Translations under genes and position numbers: made by a program
Shown: positions 52,165-59,853 of the stretch, piece after piece
How the letters are laid out: every line of letters begins with the position of its first letter
Numbering within the stretch: position 1 is the first letter of the stretch
Notes under the pieces: model-generated
Seen by the model: only the letters and a program-made list of their open reading frames with translations
Told to the model about the DNA's origin: nothing
Databases searched by the model: none
Assembly (NCBI RefSeq): GCF_016464305.1
Contig: NZ_JAEIOJ010000002.1
Location: 1 to 64,000, forward strand
Direction of reading: 5' to 3'
DNA length: 64,000 bases
Source of the DNA: Umezawaea beigongshangensis
Lineage (GTDB): Bacteria; Actinomycetota; Actinomycetes; Mycobacteriales; Pseudonocardiaceae

Positions 52165-52283
52165 TGGTAAAGATCAGTCGAAACTTCGGCGACACGGAGC
52201 GCCCGCACGAGGACGTGCGGGAGCCGCTGGGGGGTGTGCGGAAGGAGGCCGCGCGGCTCAGCCGACGGTGACCACTGAGCGGC

Positions 52284-53486
52284 TCAGCCGACGGTGGAGA
52301 ACGCCCGGTCCGTCGCCGACCACGCCGCACCCGTGACACCGGCCAGGTCGCCGAGCTCGGACAGCACGATGGGCAGGTTGCCGGTGGCCAGCGGCAGCGA
52401 ACGCCGGTAGACCGCGCCGCGCACCTCGGCCAGCAGCGAGTGCCCCAGCCGGGACACGCCGCCGCCGATCACGACCATGCCGGGGTTGAGGAAGCTGACC
52501 AGGGACGCGACGACCTGACCGAGCCTGCGGCCGCCCTCGCGCACCAGGCTGGCCGCGGCGAAGTCGCCCGCACCGGCCGCGGCGCCGACGTCCTCCGCGG
52601 TGAGCGCTCCCCTGGCCTCCAGCGCGGCGGCGAGCAGCGTCGACCGGCCGCTGCGCGCCAGGGTCAGCGCCTCGCGGGCCAGCGCGGCACCGCCGAAGTA
52701 CGCCTCCAGGCACCCGACCTCGCCGCACGCGCAGGCGGGCCCGAAGTCGTCGAGCCGGATGTGACCGATGTCGCCCGCGGTCCCGGCGACGCCCCGGTAC
52801 ACCCGGCCGCCGAGCACGATGCCGCACCCGATGCCCGTGCCGACCTTGACGAAGATCAGGTCGTCCAGGGAACGCGCCACTCCGGCGTGCCGCTCCCCCA
52901 GCGCCATGACGTTCACGTCGTTGTCGACCGTGACCGGGCAGCTCCACTTGCCCGCCAGCTCGTCGCGCACCGGGTAGCGGTCCCAGCCCGGCATGATCGG
53001 CGGCGCGACCGGCATGCCGTCGCGGAAGCTCACCGGTCCCGGCAACCCGATGCCCGCGCCGATCAACCGTCCCGGAGCCTGCGCGAGCACCCGGTCGGCC
53101 AGCGCGACGACCCGGCCGAGGACCGCGACGGGGCCCTGCCGGACGTCGCACTCCTCGCTCTCGTGGGCCAGCACCTCGCAGCGTCCGTCTGTGACGGCGA
53201 CCGTGATCGAGGTCGCGCCCACGGCCGCGCCCAGCAGCCGCAGGTCGTCGGCGAGGTGGACCAGCGTGGAGCGCCGTCCCCCGCGACTGGCCGCCGGGCC
53301 GCCGACCTCGGCGAGCCCGCAGTCGACGAGCTTGCCCAGCTCGGCGGTCAGCTTGGCGCGCGGCAACCCCACGCGCTCGCCCAGCGCCACCCTGGAGATC
53401 GCGCCCTCGTCCCGCAGCAGGGCCAGCAGCTCCGCCTGGTGGCGCGATCCGACCCGCGGTCGCCGAGACGTGCCCGCTGCGCTCAT
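52284..53486 (-). CDS. Second ROK-family regulator or sugar kinase
   Basis: The 400-residue protein has an N-terminal winged helix (RHQAELLALLRDEGAISRVA, GERVGLPRAKLTAELGKLVD) followed by a ROK domain: VAVTDGRCEVLAHE, GAGIGLPGPVSFRDG, TVDNDVNVMALGERHAGVA, VKVGTGIGCGIVLGGRVYRG and the zinc motif GHIRLDDFGPACACGEVGC. It is about 30% related by eye to the adjacent ROK protein in domain plan but not in sequence detail, so the two are not a recent duplication. ATG 53486 has AAGGGCGG upstream. It may answer to a second sugar of the same locus or to the phosphatase genes on its right. Confidence 0.92.
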   Translation of the reverse strand: MSAAGTSRRPRVGSRHQAELLALLRDEGAISRVALGERVGLPRAKLTAELGKLVDCGLAEVGGPAASRGGRRSTLVHLADDLRLLGAAVGATSITVAVTDGRCEVLAHESEECDVRQGPVAVLGRVVALADRVLAQAPGRLIGAGIGLPGPVSFRDGMPVAPPIMPGWDRYPVRDELAGKWSCPVTVDNDVNVMALGERHAGVARSLDDLIFVKVGTGIGCGIVLGGRVYRGVAGTAGDIGHIRLDDFGPACACGEVGCLEAYFGGAALAREALTLARSGRSTLLAAALEARGALTAEDVGAAAGAGDFAAASLVREGGRRLGQVVASLVSFLNPGMVVIGGGVSRLGHSLLAEVRGAVYRRSLPLATGNLPIVLSELGDLAGVTGAAWSATDRAFSTVG

Positions 53487-53563
53487 CGAGCCGCCCTTCC
53501 TCGCACTGATCGACGTCCAGTGTGCCGCGTGTCGCGCACGGACACGCGAGGCGGGTGCGCCGA

Positions 53564-55417
53564 TCAGGTTCTGGGCACGCCGATGGCGAGCACGACCACG
53601 TCGTCGTCGTGCCCCGCCCCCACGAGGGTGCTCACCGCCACGTCCACGATCTGTCTCGTCGGCAGCCCGGCCAGCTCCTGCAGCAGCAGGCGCAGTCCGG
53701 CGGTGGCCTCGTCGAGGTCCGTGCCGCGCCGCTCCACGAGACCGTCCGTGTGCAGGAAGACCGTCGTGCCGGGTTCGAGGACGACGAGGTGGTCGGCACG
53801 CCGGTGCTCGCGCAGCTCGGGAAAGCCGAAGAGCATGTCGTGCCCGGTGCTCGTGCCGGTGCTGCCGTCCGGGTGGATCAGCACGGGCGGCGGGTGCCCG
53901 GCGTTGCTGAAGCACAGGGTCCACCGGCCCGATCCGTCGCCGTGCGGCAGCAGGTGGGCGTGCAGCAGGGTGCCGTGCGCGGCGACCGGGATTCCGGCGA
54001 GTGCCTCCTCCAGCGCCTCCACGATCGTCGACGGCGGCTCGCCGGGCGTGCACCAGGCGGCCTGCCGCAGCATGCTGCGCACCTGGCTCATCATCGTGGT
54101 CGCGTGCACGTCGTGACCGGTGATGTCGCCGACGGTCACCGCCAGCGCCCGCTCACCGGGCTGGCCGGGGTACGGCACGGACACCGCGTCGTACCAGTCG
54201 CCGCCGACGGTCTCCTCCGCGGCGGCGGGCAGGTAGCACGCCGCCAGCTCCAGGCCCTCGATCTCGGGCAGGTCGGTGAGCAGGGCCTCCTGCATCAGAC
54301 GCGCCACGCCCTCGCGCTGCTCGACGTAGCGGGCGCGTTCCAGCGCCCGCGCGGTGTACGCGGCGATGGTGGTGATCACGGCGCGCTCGGCGGAGTCGAT
54401 CCGGCGCGGGGTGTCCCAGCCGAACACCAGGACGCCCAGCAGGTCGCGCGACCCCGTCACCGGCGCGCAGACCAGCGCGTGCAGGCCCAGGGCCACGAGG
54501 AGACGCACGACGTCCGGCGGGAACTCGGCGGCGAAGCTCTCCCGGTCCTCGTGCCAGATCGTCCGGTGCTCCCTCGCGGCGACGGCCGTCGGCAGCGCCG
54601 CGCCGAACCCGCTGCCGCCGAACCCGCCGTCGCCGCCGCGCGACGCGCGCGGGTCGGCGACCTGTCTCAGCCGTCCGTTCTCCACGACGAGCAGGCCGAC
54701 GTGCGCGGGCTTCAGCTCGCCGGAGACCAGTTCGCTGACCTCGTGGCGGATCTGCTCCACGCTCAGCGTCGTGTTGAGCGCCTGCGCCGCGGTCAGCAGC
54801 AGCTGGCTGCGGGCGAAGGCCAGCTCGACCAGCACCGACAGCTCGCGGCTGCGTCCGCGCTCGTGCTCGGCCTGCCGGGCGGCGACGCGCAGCCGCAGCT
54901 CGGCCGAGCACGCGGCGGCGACGTCGCCCAGCGCGTCCAGGTCGTCGCGCGTCCAGTCCCGCGGCTCGGGGTCGATCGCGCACAGCGCGCCCAGCACGTG
55001 GCCTCCGCTGTCGGTGAGCGGCGTCCCGGCGTAGGCGACGACTCCGAGGCCGGGAACCGCGAGGCCGCCGCGCAGCTCCGGGTCGGCGCGGACGTCGGCC
55101 ACCGCCAGCGGTCGCCCGGTCGCCACGACGTGCGAGCACGGCGAGTGCGACAGCGGGGTCCGGCGCGAGGTCGCCCAGGGTTCGGCCAGGCCCCGCGCGC
55201 CGGGGAGCACCTGGTGGTCCGGCTCGACGAGCGTCACCAGTGCCGCGGACACGCCCAGCTGCCGCCGCGCCATCCCGGCGAAGCGGTCCATCGACTCGTC
55301 CGGGGCAGCGCTCAGCCCGCTCTCGCGCACCGCGGTGACGCGCGCCGGATCGTGCAGGACCCCGGCCGTGGCGGACCGCTCGCCCGCGGAGGCCCCTGGG
55401 GGCGACTCTCCCGGCAC
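53564..55417 (-). CDS. GAF-domain PP2C-type (SpoIIE/RsbU) serine phosphatase
   Basis: The 617-residue protein has two GAF domains (about 45-190, VSAALVTLVEPDHQVLPGA, HSPCSHVVATGRPLAVADVR; and about 215-360, AQALNTTLSVEQIRHEVSEL, ALVCAPVTGSRDLLGVLVFG) and a SpoIIE phosphatase domain (LPEIEGLELAACYLPAA, VGGDWYDAV, VGDITGHDVHATTMMSQVRS, FSNAGHPPPVLI, VFLHTDGLVERR, HDDDVVVLA) with all Mg-binding Asp residues. Such proteins dephosphorylate anti-anti-sigma factors in response to a signal sensed by GAF. GTG 55417 follows GGAGTTCGG. It is divergent from an RsbW-like kinase gene, the expected partner type. Confidence 0.92.
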   Translation of the reverse strand: MPGESPPGASAGERSATAGVLHDPARVTAVRESGLSAAPDESMDRFAGMARRQLGVSAALVTLVEPDHQVLPGARGLAEPWATSRRTPLSHSPCSHVVATGRPLAVADVRADPELRGGLAVPGLGVVAYAGTPLTDSGGHVLGALCAIDPEPRDWTRDDLDALGDVAAACSAELRLRVAARQAEHERGRSRELSVLVELAFARSQLLLTAAQALNTTLSVEQIRHEVSELVSGELKPAHVGLLVVENGRLRQVADPRASRGGDGGFGGSGFGAALPTAVAAREHRTIWHEDRESFAAEFPPDVVRLLVALGLHALVCAPVTGSRDLLGVLVFGWDTPRRIDSAERAVITTIAAYTARALERARYVEQREGVARLMQEALLTDLPEIEGLELAACYLPAAAEETVGGDWYDAVSVPYPGQPGERALAVTVGDITGHDVHATTMMSQVRSMLRQAAWCTPGEPPSTIVEALEEALAGIPVAAHGTLLHAHLLPHGDGSGRWTLCFSNAGHPPPVLIHPDGSTGTSTGHDMLFGFPELREHRRADHLVVLEPGTTVFLHTDGLVERRGTDLDEATAGLRLLLQELAGLPTRQIVDVAVSTLVGAGHDDDVVVLAIGVPRT

Positions 55418-55559
55418 CCGAACTCCGTCCCGTGAGGCACGATCCCGCGGTGGGTCGGCGTCGCCCCACGGTAGCCCTGCGAGGATCTCCGCACACCACC
55501 GCCGATCACGCGGTCGTGCGGCGCGAGGTGTGTTCCGGGCCGGGAGCGGGTACCTCCTC

Positions 55560-55591
55560 GGTGCCGCTCGGTCGTCGGGAGGAGCGGCACC
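55560..55591. promoter_or_regulatory. Leader hairpin before the RsbW-like gene
   Basis: GGTGCCGCTC (55560-55569) pairs with GAGCGGCACC (55582-55591), ending just before the GAGGAGAG ribosome site. It could mask or present the site and so tune translation. It may also be a chance stem. Confidence 0.45.
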
Positions 55592-55605
55592 ATCCGAGGA
55601 GAGAC

Positions 55606-56010
55606 GTGGACACCGCTGAGACCGAGCAGAACCAGCACGACTTCGACATCGGAAGTCCGGAGGACCCACGCCTCTCCGAACTGCGCGCCTGGGTGCGCGA
55701 TCTGCTCGCCGACCTGCACTCGGACGTCGTGGCCGACGCGGAGCTGGTGGTCACCGAACTGGCGGCGAACGCCTGCGAGCACGCCGAGGGACCGCGGTCG
55801 CTGCGGCTGATCCGCCGGTCGGACGAGCCGGTGGTGGACGTCGAGGTCGACGACGCGAGCCCCGACGCGCTGCCACGTCCCGGCCTGTCCACCCTCGGGG
55901 ACTTCCGGGGTCGCGGGCTGCTGATGGTGGAGACGATGAGCACCTCCTGGGGCGTGCGGCAGCACCCCGGTCGCAAGACGGTCTGGGCACGCCTGCCCGC
56001 CGTGCCCTGA
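55606..56010 (+). CDS. RsbW-like ATP-binding protein (anti-sigma / HATPase_c_2)
   Basis: The 134-residue protein has the GHKL fold of serine kinases acting in partner switching: LADLHSDVVADAELVVTELA with the N box TELAANACEHA, VDVEVDDASPDALP, the G1/G2 part GDFRGRGLLMVETMS and TSWGVRQHPGRKTVWARLP. Such proteins hold a sigma factor or phosphorylate an antagonist. The adjacent SpoIIE phosphatase would reverse that phosphorylation. No STAS anti-anti-sigma gene is nearby. GTG 55606 follows GAGGAGAG. Confidence 0.88.
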   Translation: MDTAETEQNQHDFDIGSPEDPRLSELRAWVRDLLADLHSDVVADAELVVTELAANACEHAEGPRSLRLIRRSDEPVVDVEVDDASPDALPRPGLSTLGDFRGRGLLMVETMSTSWGVRQHPGRKTVWARLPAVP

Positions 56011-56098
56011 TCCGGCCGGTGTGTCGGCCCGCCGTCTGCGGGGAACACCGGGAGTGCGCGCGCCGAGGAGCGCGCCCAGGAGCGGAGAGGGCCCGGAC

Positions 56099-56449
56099 AT
56101 GAGCGAGCACGAGCAGCACTCCGACGACCTGACCGGCCGGGTCGTGTACGACCCCGACGGCTTCAAGATCGGCAAGCTCGGTCAGGCGTGGATCGGCGAG
56201 CACGACGAGCGGCCGCGGTGGGTGACCGTGAACACGGGTCTGTTCGGCCTGCGCGAGTCCTTCCTGCCGGTGCGGGGTCTGCGGCTGGACGAGGACGGCG
56301 AGATCCAGACGCCGTACTCCAAGGACCACGTGAAGGACGCCCCGTCGATCGAGCCCTCTGGCCGGCTCGACCCCGCCGAGCAGCGACGGCTCGCCGAGCA
56401 CTACGCCGAACAGCCCGTCGACGACACCGCCGGCAGCACCAGCGTCTGA
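56099..56449 (+). CDS. PRC-barrel domain protein
   Basis: The 116-residue protein contains one PRC-barrel: LTGRVVYDPDGFKIGKLGQA, RPRWVTVNTGLFGLRESFLP, GLRLDEDGEIQTPYSKDHVK, followed by an acidic tail (RLDPAEQRRLAEHYAE). PRC barrels are RNA- or protein-binding modules also found as general stress proteins in actinomycetes. GGAGAGG lies about 8 nt before ATG 56099. Its neighbours are stress-type signalling genes. Confidence 0.9.
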   Translation: MSEHEQHSDDLTGRVVYDPDGFKIGKLGQAWIGEHDERPRWVTVNTGLFGLRESFLPVRGLRLDEDGEIQTPYSKDHVKDAPSIEPSGRLDPAEQRRLAEHYAEQPVDDTAGSTSV

Positions 56450-56555
56450 CGGTCCACACCGGACCAGACGCGCCAGCGGCCGTCGCGGGGGTGGTGCGCA
56501 CCGGGTCGCGCTGCGGTCGTCGTCGCCACGTGAGGACCGGAGAACCCGTTCCGTC

Positions 56556-56624
56556 CCCGGAGGACGACGAGCCCGGAGGACGACGAGCCCGGAGGACGAC
56601 GAGCCCGGAGGACGACGAGCCCGG
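56556..56624. repeat. 16-bp direct tandem repeat, four copies
   Basis: CCCGGAGGACGACGAG occurs four times back to back (56556, 56572, 56588, 56604), then CCCGG. The period of 16 would shift frame on each change, so it is non-coding sequence between the PRC-barrel gene and the amidase remnant. The copies are identical, so it is probably young. Confidence 0.9.
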
Positions 56625-56644
56625 CGCACGCCGCGGAACGGGGG

Positions 56645-56670
56645 TCGCCACCACGCGCCCGTGGTGGCGA
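56645..56670. terminator. 11-bp hairpin
   Basis: TCGCCACCACG (56645-56655) pairs with CGTGGTGGCGA (56660-56670) around a 4-base loop. It is about 195 bp after the PRC-barrel stop, beyond the tandem repeat; it may be a terminator although the distance is long. Confidence 0.5.
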
Positions 56671-56702
56671 GGTTCGAGCCGTGCCGACGAGGCGGGGTGG
56701 GG

Positions 56703-56937
56703 ACGACCGCGCGCGAGGTGCTCGACTAGCACCTCGCGCGCGTCGGGCGGGTGAACCCGGTGGTCAACGCCGTCGTCACCCCCGACGAGGACGAGGTGTT
56801 CGGCCACCGCGGCGACGCAGGTGCTGCCCGCGGGACTCCCGATCGTCGGCGGTCACCTCGCGGACCTCGCCGTGCTGTACGCCGCGCACGCCTTCGAGGG
56901 CGCCACCGGCTTCGGGCGGCTCGCTCCGCCCGCGTGA
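56703..56937 (+). pseudogene. Remnant of an amidase-signature-family gene, internal TAG and large deletion
   Basis: In one frame 56703-56820 reads TTAREVLD, TAG (56727-56729), HLARVGRVNPVVNAVVTPDE, the pattern of an amidase N-terminus with a stop where a small residue normally stands. From 56821 the next frame reads VLPAGLPIVGGHLADLAVLY and AAHAFEGATGFGRLAPPA to TGA 56937, which is how amidases end. The 350-400 residues holding the Ser-Ser-Lys active site are gone. Codon bias is still that of a normal gene, so decay is recent. Confidence 0.6.
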
Positions 56938-56952
56938 CCGGGTCCGGGTCGG

Positions 56953-56994
56953 TACCCTGCGCGGATGACCGCACACGTGAGGCCGAACGGGTGA
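56953..56994 (+). promoter_or_regulatory. Leaderless promoter and 9-codon upstream ORF coupled to the next gene
   Basis: TACCCT (56953-56958) lies 6 nt before ATG 56965, which opens a 9-codon frame (MTAHVRPNG) ending at TGA 56992-56994. That stop overlaps the GTG start at 56991. A ribosome loading on the leaderless ATG would end exactly on the next start, explaining why no ribosome site precedes it. Confidence 0.6.
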
Positions 56995-57710
56995 GCGCGC
57001 GCTTCCAGGAGCTCGACTGGCGTCCGACCCCCATGGGAGAACTCGTCCTGCGCCGCCGGAGGGACCCGGCCGTCGACGAGGACGTGTACGAGATCAAGCT
57101 GGGCGCCGAGTTCCTCATGTCGAGCATGTTCACCGTCGCCGAGATCGAGCTGGCGCGGCTCGCCCTCGCGGAGCTGAGCGGGACCGCGCTGGACGTGGCC
57201 GTCGGCGGGCTCGGCCTCGGGTACACCGCGCTGGCGGTGCTGGAGAACCCCGGTGTGCGGTCGCTGGCCGTGGTCGAGGCTCTCGGCGAGGTGATCGAGT
57301 GGCACGAGCAGGGCCTGGTCCCCGCCGGGTCCACGCTCACCGCGGACCCCCGTTGCACGTTCGTGCGAGGCGACTTCTTCGCCCTGGTCCGCGACTCGGC
57401 ACTCGCGGACGTCGCGCCCGAGCGCCGGTTCCACGCCGTCGTCCTCGACGTCGACCACTCGCCGCGGCACGTGCTGCACCCCGATCACGCCGACTTCTAC
57501 GAGGTGGAGGGACTGCGGCGGCTGGCGCACAGCCTTCATCCCGGCGGGGTGTTCGCGCTCTGGTCGAACGACCCGCCGGACGAGGACTTCATCGCCACGC
57601 TCGCGCGGTGCTTCACCGGTGTCCGGGCAGAGGTGATCAGCTTCGCCAACCCGCTCCAGGGCCGCGAGTCCACCAACACCGTCTACCTCGCCCGGACTCC
57701 CCCGGCCTGA
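56991..57710 (+). CDS. Spermidine-synthase-like methyltransferase-fold protein
   Basis: The 239-residue protein has a spermidine synthase/SAM-type Rossmann fold: TPMGELVLRRRRD, YEIKLGAEFLMSSMFTVAEI, ALDVAVGGLGLGYTALAVLE as nucleotide loop, SLAVVEALGEVIEWHEQGLV, CTFVRGDFFALV and VVLDVDHSPRHVLHPDHADF, then GGVFALWSNDPPDEDF. The true aminopropyltransferase DDGG-type site is not evident, so it may act on a different substrate. No decarboxylase gene lies beside it. GTG 56991 is set by overlap with the upstream 9-codon ORF. Confidence 0.78.
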   Translation: MSARFQELDWRPTPMGELVLRRRRDPAVDEDVYEIKLGAEFLMSSMFTVAEIELARLALAELSGTALDVAVGGLGLGYTALAVLENPGVRSLAVVEALGEVIEWHEQGLVPAGSTLTADPRCTFVRGDFFALVRDSALADVAPERRFHAVVLDVDHSPRHVLHPDHADFYEVEGLRRLAHSLHPGGVFALWSNDPPDEDFIATLARCFTGVRAEVISFANPLQGRESTNTVYLARTPPA

Positions 57711-57724
57711 CCGGGTCCGCCCGG

Positions 57725-58060
57725 TCAGGCGCCCGGCGAGGTCAGCACTCCCGCGGGCGACGTGTCCACCGGCGACCTGTCCATCGGGAGGGTCTCCGGC
57801 GGCACGGGTCCGGTCGTCGTCGTGCCCGCGGTGCGGGGACCGGCCGGACCCGCCGGACCGCCGCCGTGCCCGCGGGGCAGCAGCGCGACCGCCAGGACGA
57901 CGGCGGCCGTGGTGAGCCCGGTCCCGGCGACGGCGAGGGCACGACGGCGCCGGCGGACCCGTCCACCGGCGCGGACGACGTCGGCCGCGGTGCACCGCAG
58001 CTCGGGCTCCCCCGCGCGCAGCGCGTCGAACACCTCTCTCAGGTCGCTCTCCCGCAGCAG
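57725..58060 (-). CDS. Small single-pass membrane protein with TSP-rich outside tail
   Basis: The sequence LREVFDALRAGEPELRCTAA, Arg-rich VRRRRRA, membrane helix LAVAGTGLTTAAVVLAVALL, then a Gly/Pro/Thr tail ending in DTSPAGVLTSPGA resembles small actinobacterial anti-sigma-like membrane proteins. The start is unclear: GGAGGT lies 5-6 nt before CTG 58060, while the next in-frame GTG at 58033 has only GAGAGAG before it. 111 residues from CTG, 102 from GTG. Its tail shares the TSPAG motif with the neighbouring repeat protein. Confidence 0.6.
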   Translation of the reverse strand: MLRESDLREVFDALRAGEPELRCTAADVVRAGGRVRRRRRALAVAGTGLTTAAVVLAVALLPRGHGGGPAGPAGPRTAGTTTTGPVPPETLPMDRSPVDTSPAGVLTSPGA

Positions 58061-58133
58061 GTCACACCTCCGATCCGCGCCGACACGGACCCGAGCGCGC
58101 CGGTTCCCGGCGAGGACCTCCGCGCGACGCCGG

Positions 58134-58505
58134 TCAGCGCCGGGTCGTCGCGGTCGGAGACGTGGTGACCGGGGTCGTCTCCACCGGGGTCGTGGCCACC
58201 GGCGGGGCACCGGCCGGAGACGTCTCCACCGGCGGCGCACCAACCGGAGACGTCTCGATCGGCGTCGTGGCAGCCGGTGACGTCTCGATCGGCGGCGCAC
58301 CAGCCGGAGACGTCTCCACCGGCGTCGTGGCGGCCGGAGACGTCTCCACCGGCGTCGTGGCGGCCGGAGACGTCTCGATCGGCGTCGTGGGGACCGACAC
58401 CGTGCCGGGGGCTCCACCGCCGGACGCACCGGCGATGGCCGGCACGGCCAGCCCGGCGGCGCCGAGCACGATCGCACCGATCACGAGCATCTGACGCTTC
58501 TGCAT
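58134..58505 (-). CDS. Secreted Thr/Pro-repeat protein
   Basis: The 123-residue precursor has a signal peptide (MLVIGAIVLGAAGLAVPAIA) and a mature part built from about nine decapeptides of the form PVETSPAATT/PVETSPAGAP/PIETSPAATT, ending TATTRR. Such sequence is disordered and would be a good target for O-glycosylation in actinomycetes. ATG 58505 has GAGGAGC upstream. The stop lies 73 bp before the start of the small membrane protein gene, so the two could be cotranscribed. No function is known. Confidence 0.7.
   Translation of the reverse strand: MQKRQMLVIGAIVLGAAGLAVPAIAGASGGGAPGTVSVPTTPIETSPAATTPVETSPAATTPVETSPAGAPPIETSPAATTPIETSPVGAPPVETSPAGAPPVATTPVETTPVTTSPTATTRR
58201..58380. repeat. 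30-bp coding tandem repeat, six units in register
   Basis: Six consecutive 30-bp units start at 58201, 58231, 58261, 58291, 58321 and 58351; degenerate copies flank both ends. Each contains the short palindrome GAGACGTCTC or a one-base variant. They encode the decapeptides of the secreted Thr/Pro protein. Confidence 0.9.
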
Positions 58506-58602
58506 GTGCTGCTCCTCTGAACTCACGACGGGCGGCCACCGGTTCGGCGACGCCCTCGCCCCTCTTCATGCGATCGGCCGGTCCGGTGGTTGCACCGCGT
58601 TC

Positions 58603-59853
58603 TCAGCCGGTGGACCGGGCTCGGCTCACGACCGGGTCCGACCGCCGCGCGGGGTCGTGCCGGGGAAGCAGGAGCGGGGTCGCCAGCAGGAGCACACCGG
58701 CGACGGCGATGGCGGTGCGGGGACCGGCGAGCCCGGCCAGCAGGCCCCACAGGGCGGTCGTGGCCGCCGTCGTGGCCTTGCCGGTGACCGACCACGCCGC
58801 CAGGACGCGAGCGACCCGGTCCACCGGGACCAGGTCGAGCCGGTGGGTGGCGAACACCGGGGTGAACACGCTCGTGCAGGTGATCAGTCCCAGCTCGACC
58901 ACGATCACGAGCACCAGCCCGGACGGTCCGGCGTGGACGAACGCCAGACCGACGGACCAGCAGACGCGCAGCGTCCCGGCGACGAGCAGCACCTCGCGCC
59001 GGCCGAACCGCGCGACGAGCCGGGGGGACAGCCACGAGCCCAGCAGACCTCCGAGGCAGGGCAGGCCGAACGCGAGGCCGTACTGCCAGGGCGCGAAGCC
59101 GAGGTCGCCGAGCATCAGGACGGCCAGCAGCGGCGCGACGGCCATGATCAGGCCGTTGACCAGGACCGTGTTGAACAGCAGTGCGCGCAGCGCCGGGTCG
59201 GTCAGCACGTGACGCCACCCCTCGACCAGCTCACCGGCGCGGGAGCGCCGTGCGCCGGTCCGCGCGGGAGGTGCTTCCCCGCCGCCGATCGCGCGGAGTC
59301 CCGCCGCCGACAACAGGTAGCTGACCGCGTCGGCCACCACGGTCGTCACCGGACCGAGCAGTCCGATCGCGGCGGTGCCGAGCGGCGGTCCGAGCGCGGT
59401 GGCGGTCCAGGCCGTGGACTCGAACCGCGCGTTCGCGACGAGCAGGTCCGACGGCGGCACCAGCGACTTCAGGTACGCGCCACCGGCCACCTGGAAGGTG
59501 ATGTCGGCCGCGGCGACGACGACCGCCACGACCAGGAGCTGGGTGAAGCTCAACCGGCCCAGCGCGAGCGCGGCGGGAACGCTGATCAGCGCCGCGAACC
59601 GGACCAGGTCCATCGCGATCATCACCGGCCGCTTGCGGCGGAACTCCAGCCACGGGCCGAGCGGCACCGTCACCACCGCGCCCACGGCCAGCCCGGCCGC
59701 CGCCAGCAGCGACACCTCGGTCGCCCCGGCGTGCAGCACCAGGATCGCGATCAGGGGGAACGCGTCGAAGGCGAGCCGCGTGCCGAACGTGCTGACGGCG
59801 CTCGCCGCCCACAGCCAGCCGAACCGCCGTCCCAGCGACCGTCCGCCCACCAC
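58603..59853 (-). CDS. Major facilitator superfamily transporter (EntS/DHA3-type exporter)
   Basis: The 416-residue protein has twelve predicted helices: FGWLWAASAVSTFGTRLAFD, PLIAILVLHAGATEVSLLAA, the loop PLGPWLEFRRKRPVMIAMDL and the second half with FGLPCLGGLLGSWLSPRLVA and VARFGRREVLLVAGTLR. The layout fits the MFS_3/enterobactin-exporter-like group for drugs or siderophores; the substrate is unknown. GTG 59853 is chosen because GGGGGG lies 5 nt upstream and the first helix follows directly; GTG 59910 is possible. No regulator is next to it. Confidence 0.88.
   Translation of the reverse strand: MVGGRSLGRRFGWLWAASAVSTFGTRLAFDAFPLIAILVLHAGATEVSLLAAAGLAVGAVVTVPLGPWLEFRRKRPVMIAMDLVRFAALISVPAALALGRLSFTQLLVVAVVVAAADITFQVAGGAYLKSLVPPSDLLVANARFESTAWTATALGPPLGTAAIGLLGPVTTVVADAVSYLLSAAGLRAIGGGEAPPARTGARRSRAGELVEGWRHVLTDPALRALLFNTVLVNGLIMAVAPLLAVLMLGDLGFAPWQYGLAFGLPCLGGLLGSWLSPRLVARFGRREVLLVAGTLRVCWSVGLAFVHAGPSGLVLVIVVELGLITCTSVFTPVFATHRLDLVPVDRVARVLAAWSVTGKATTAATTALWGLLAGLAGPRTAIAVAGVLLLATPLLLPRHDPARRSDPVVSRARSTG

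Noticed and set aside
58039-58569. Minus-strand frame reading the 30-bp repeats as GGDVSGRHDA units
   Set aside because: The alternative frame has a signal peptide and a ribosome site; this one has neither.
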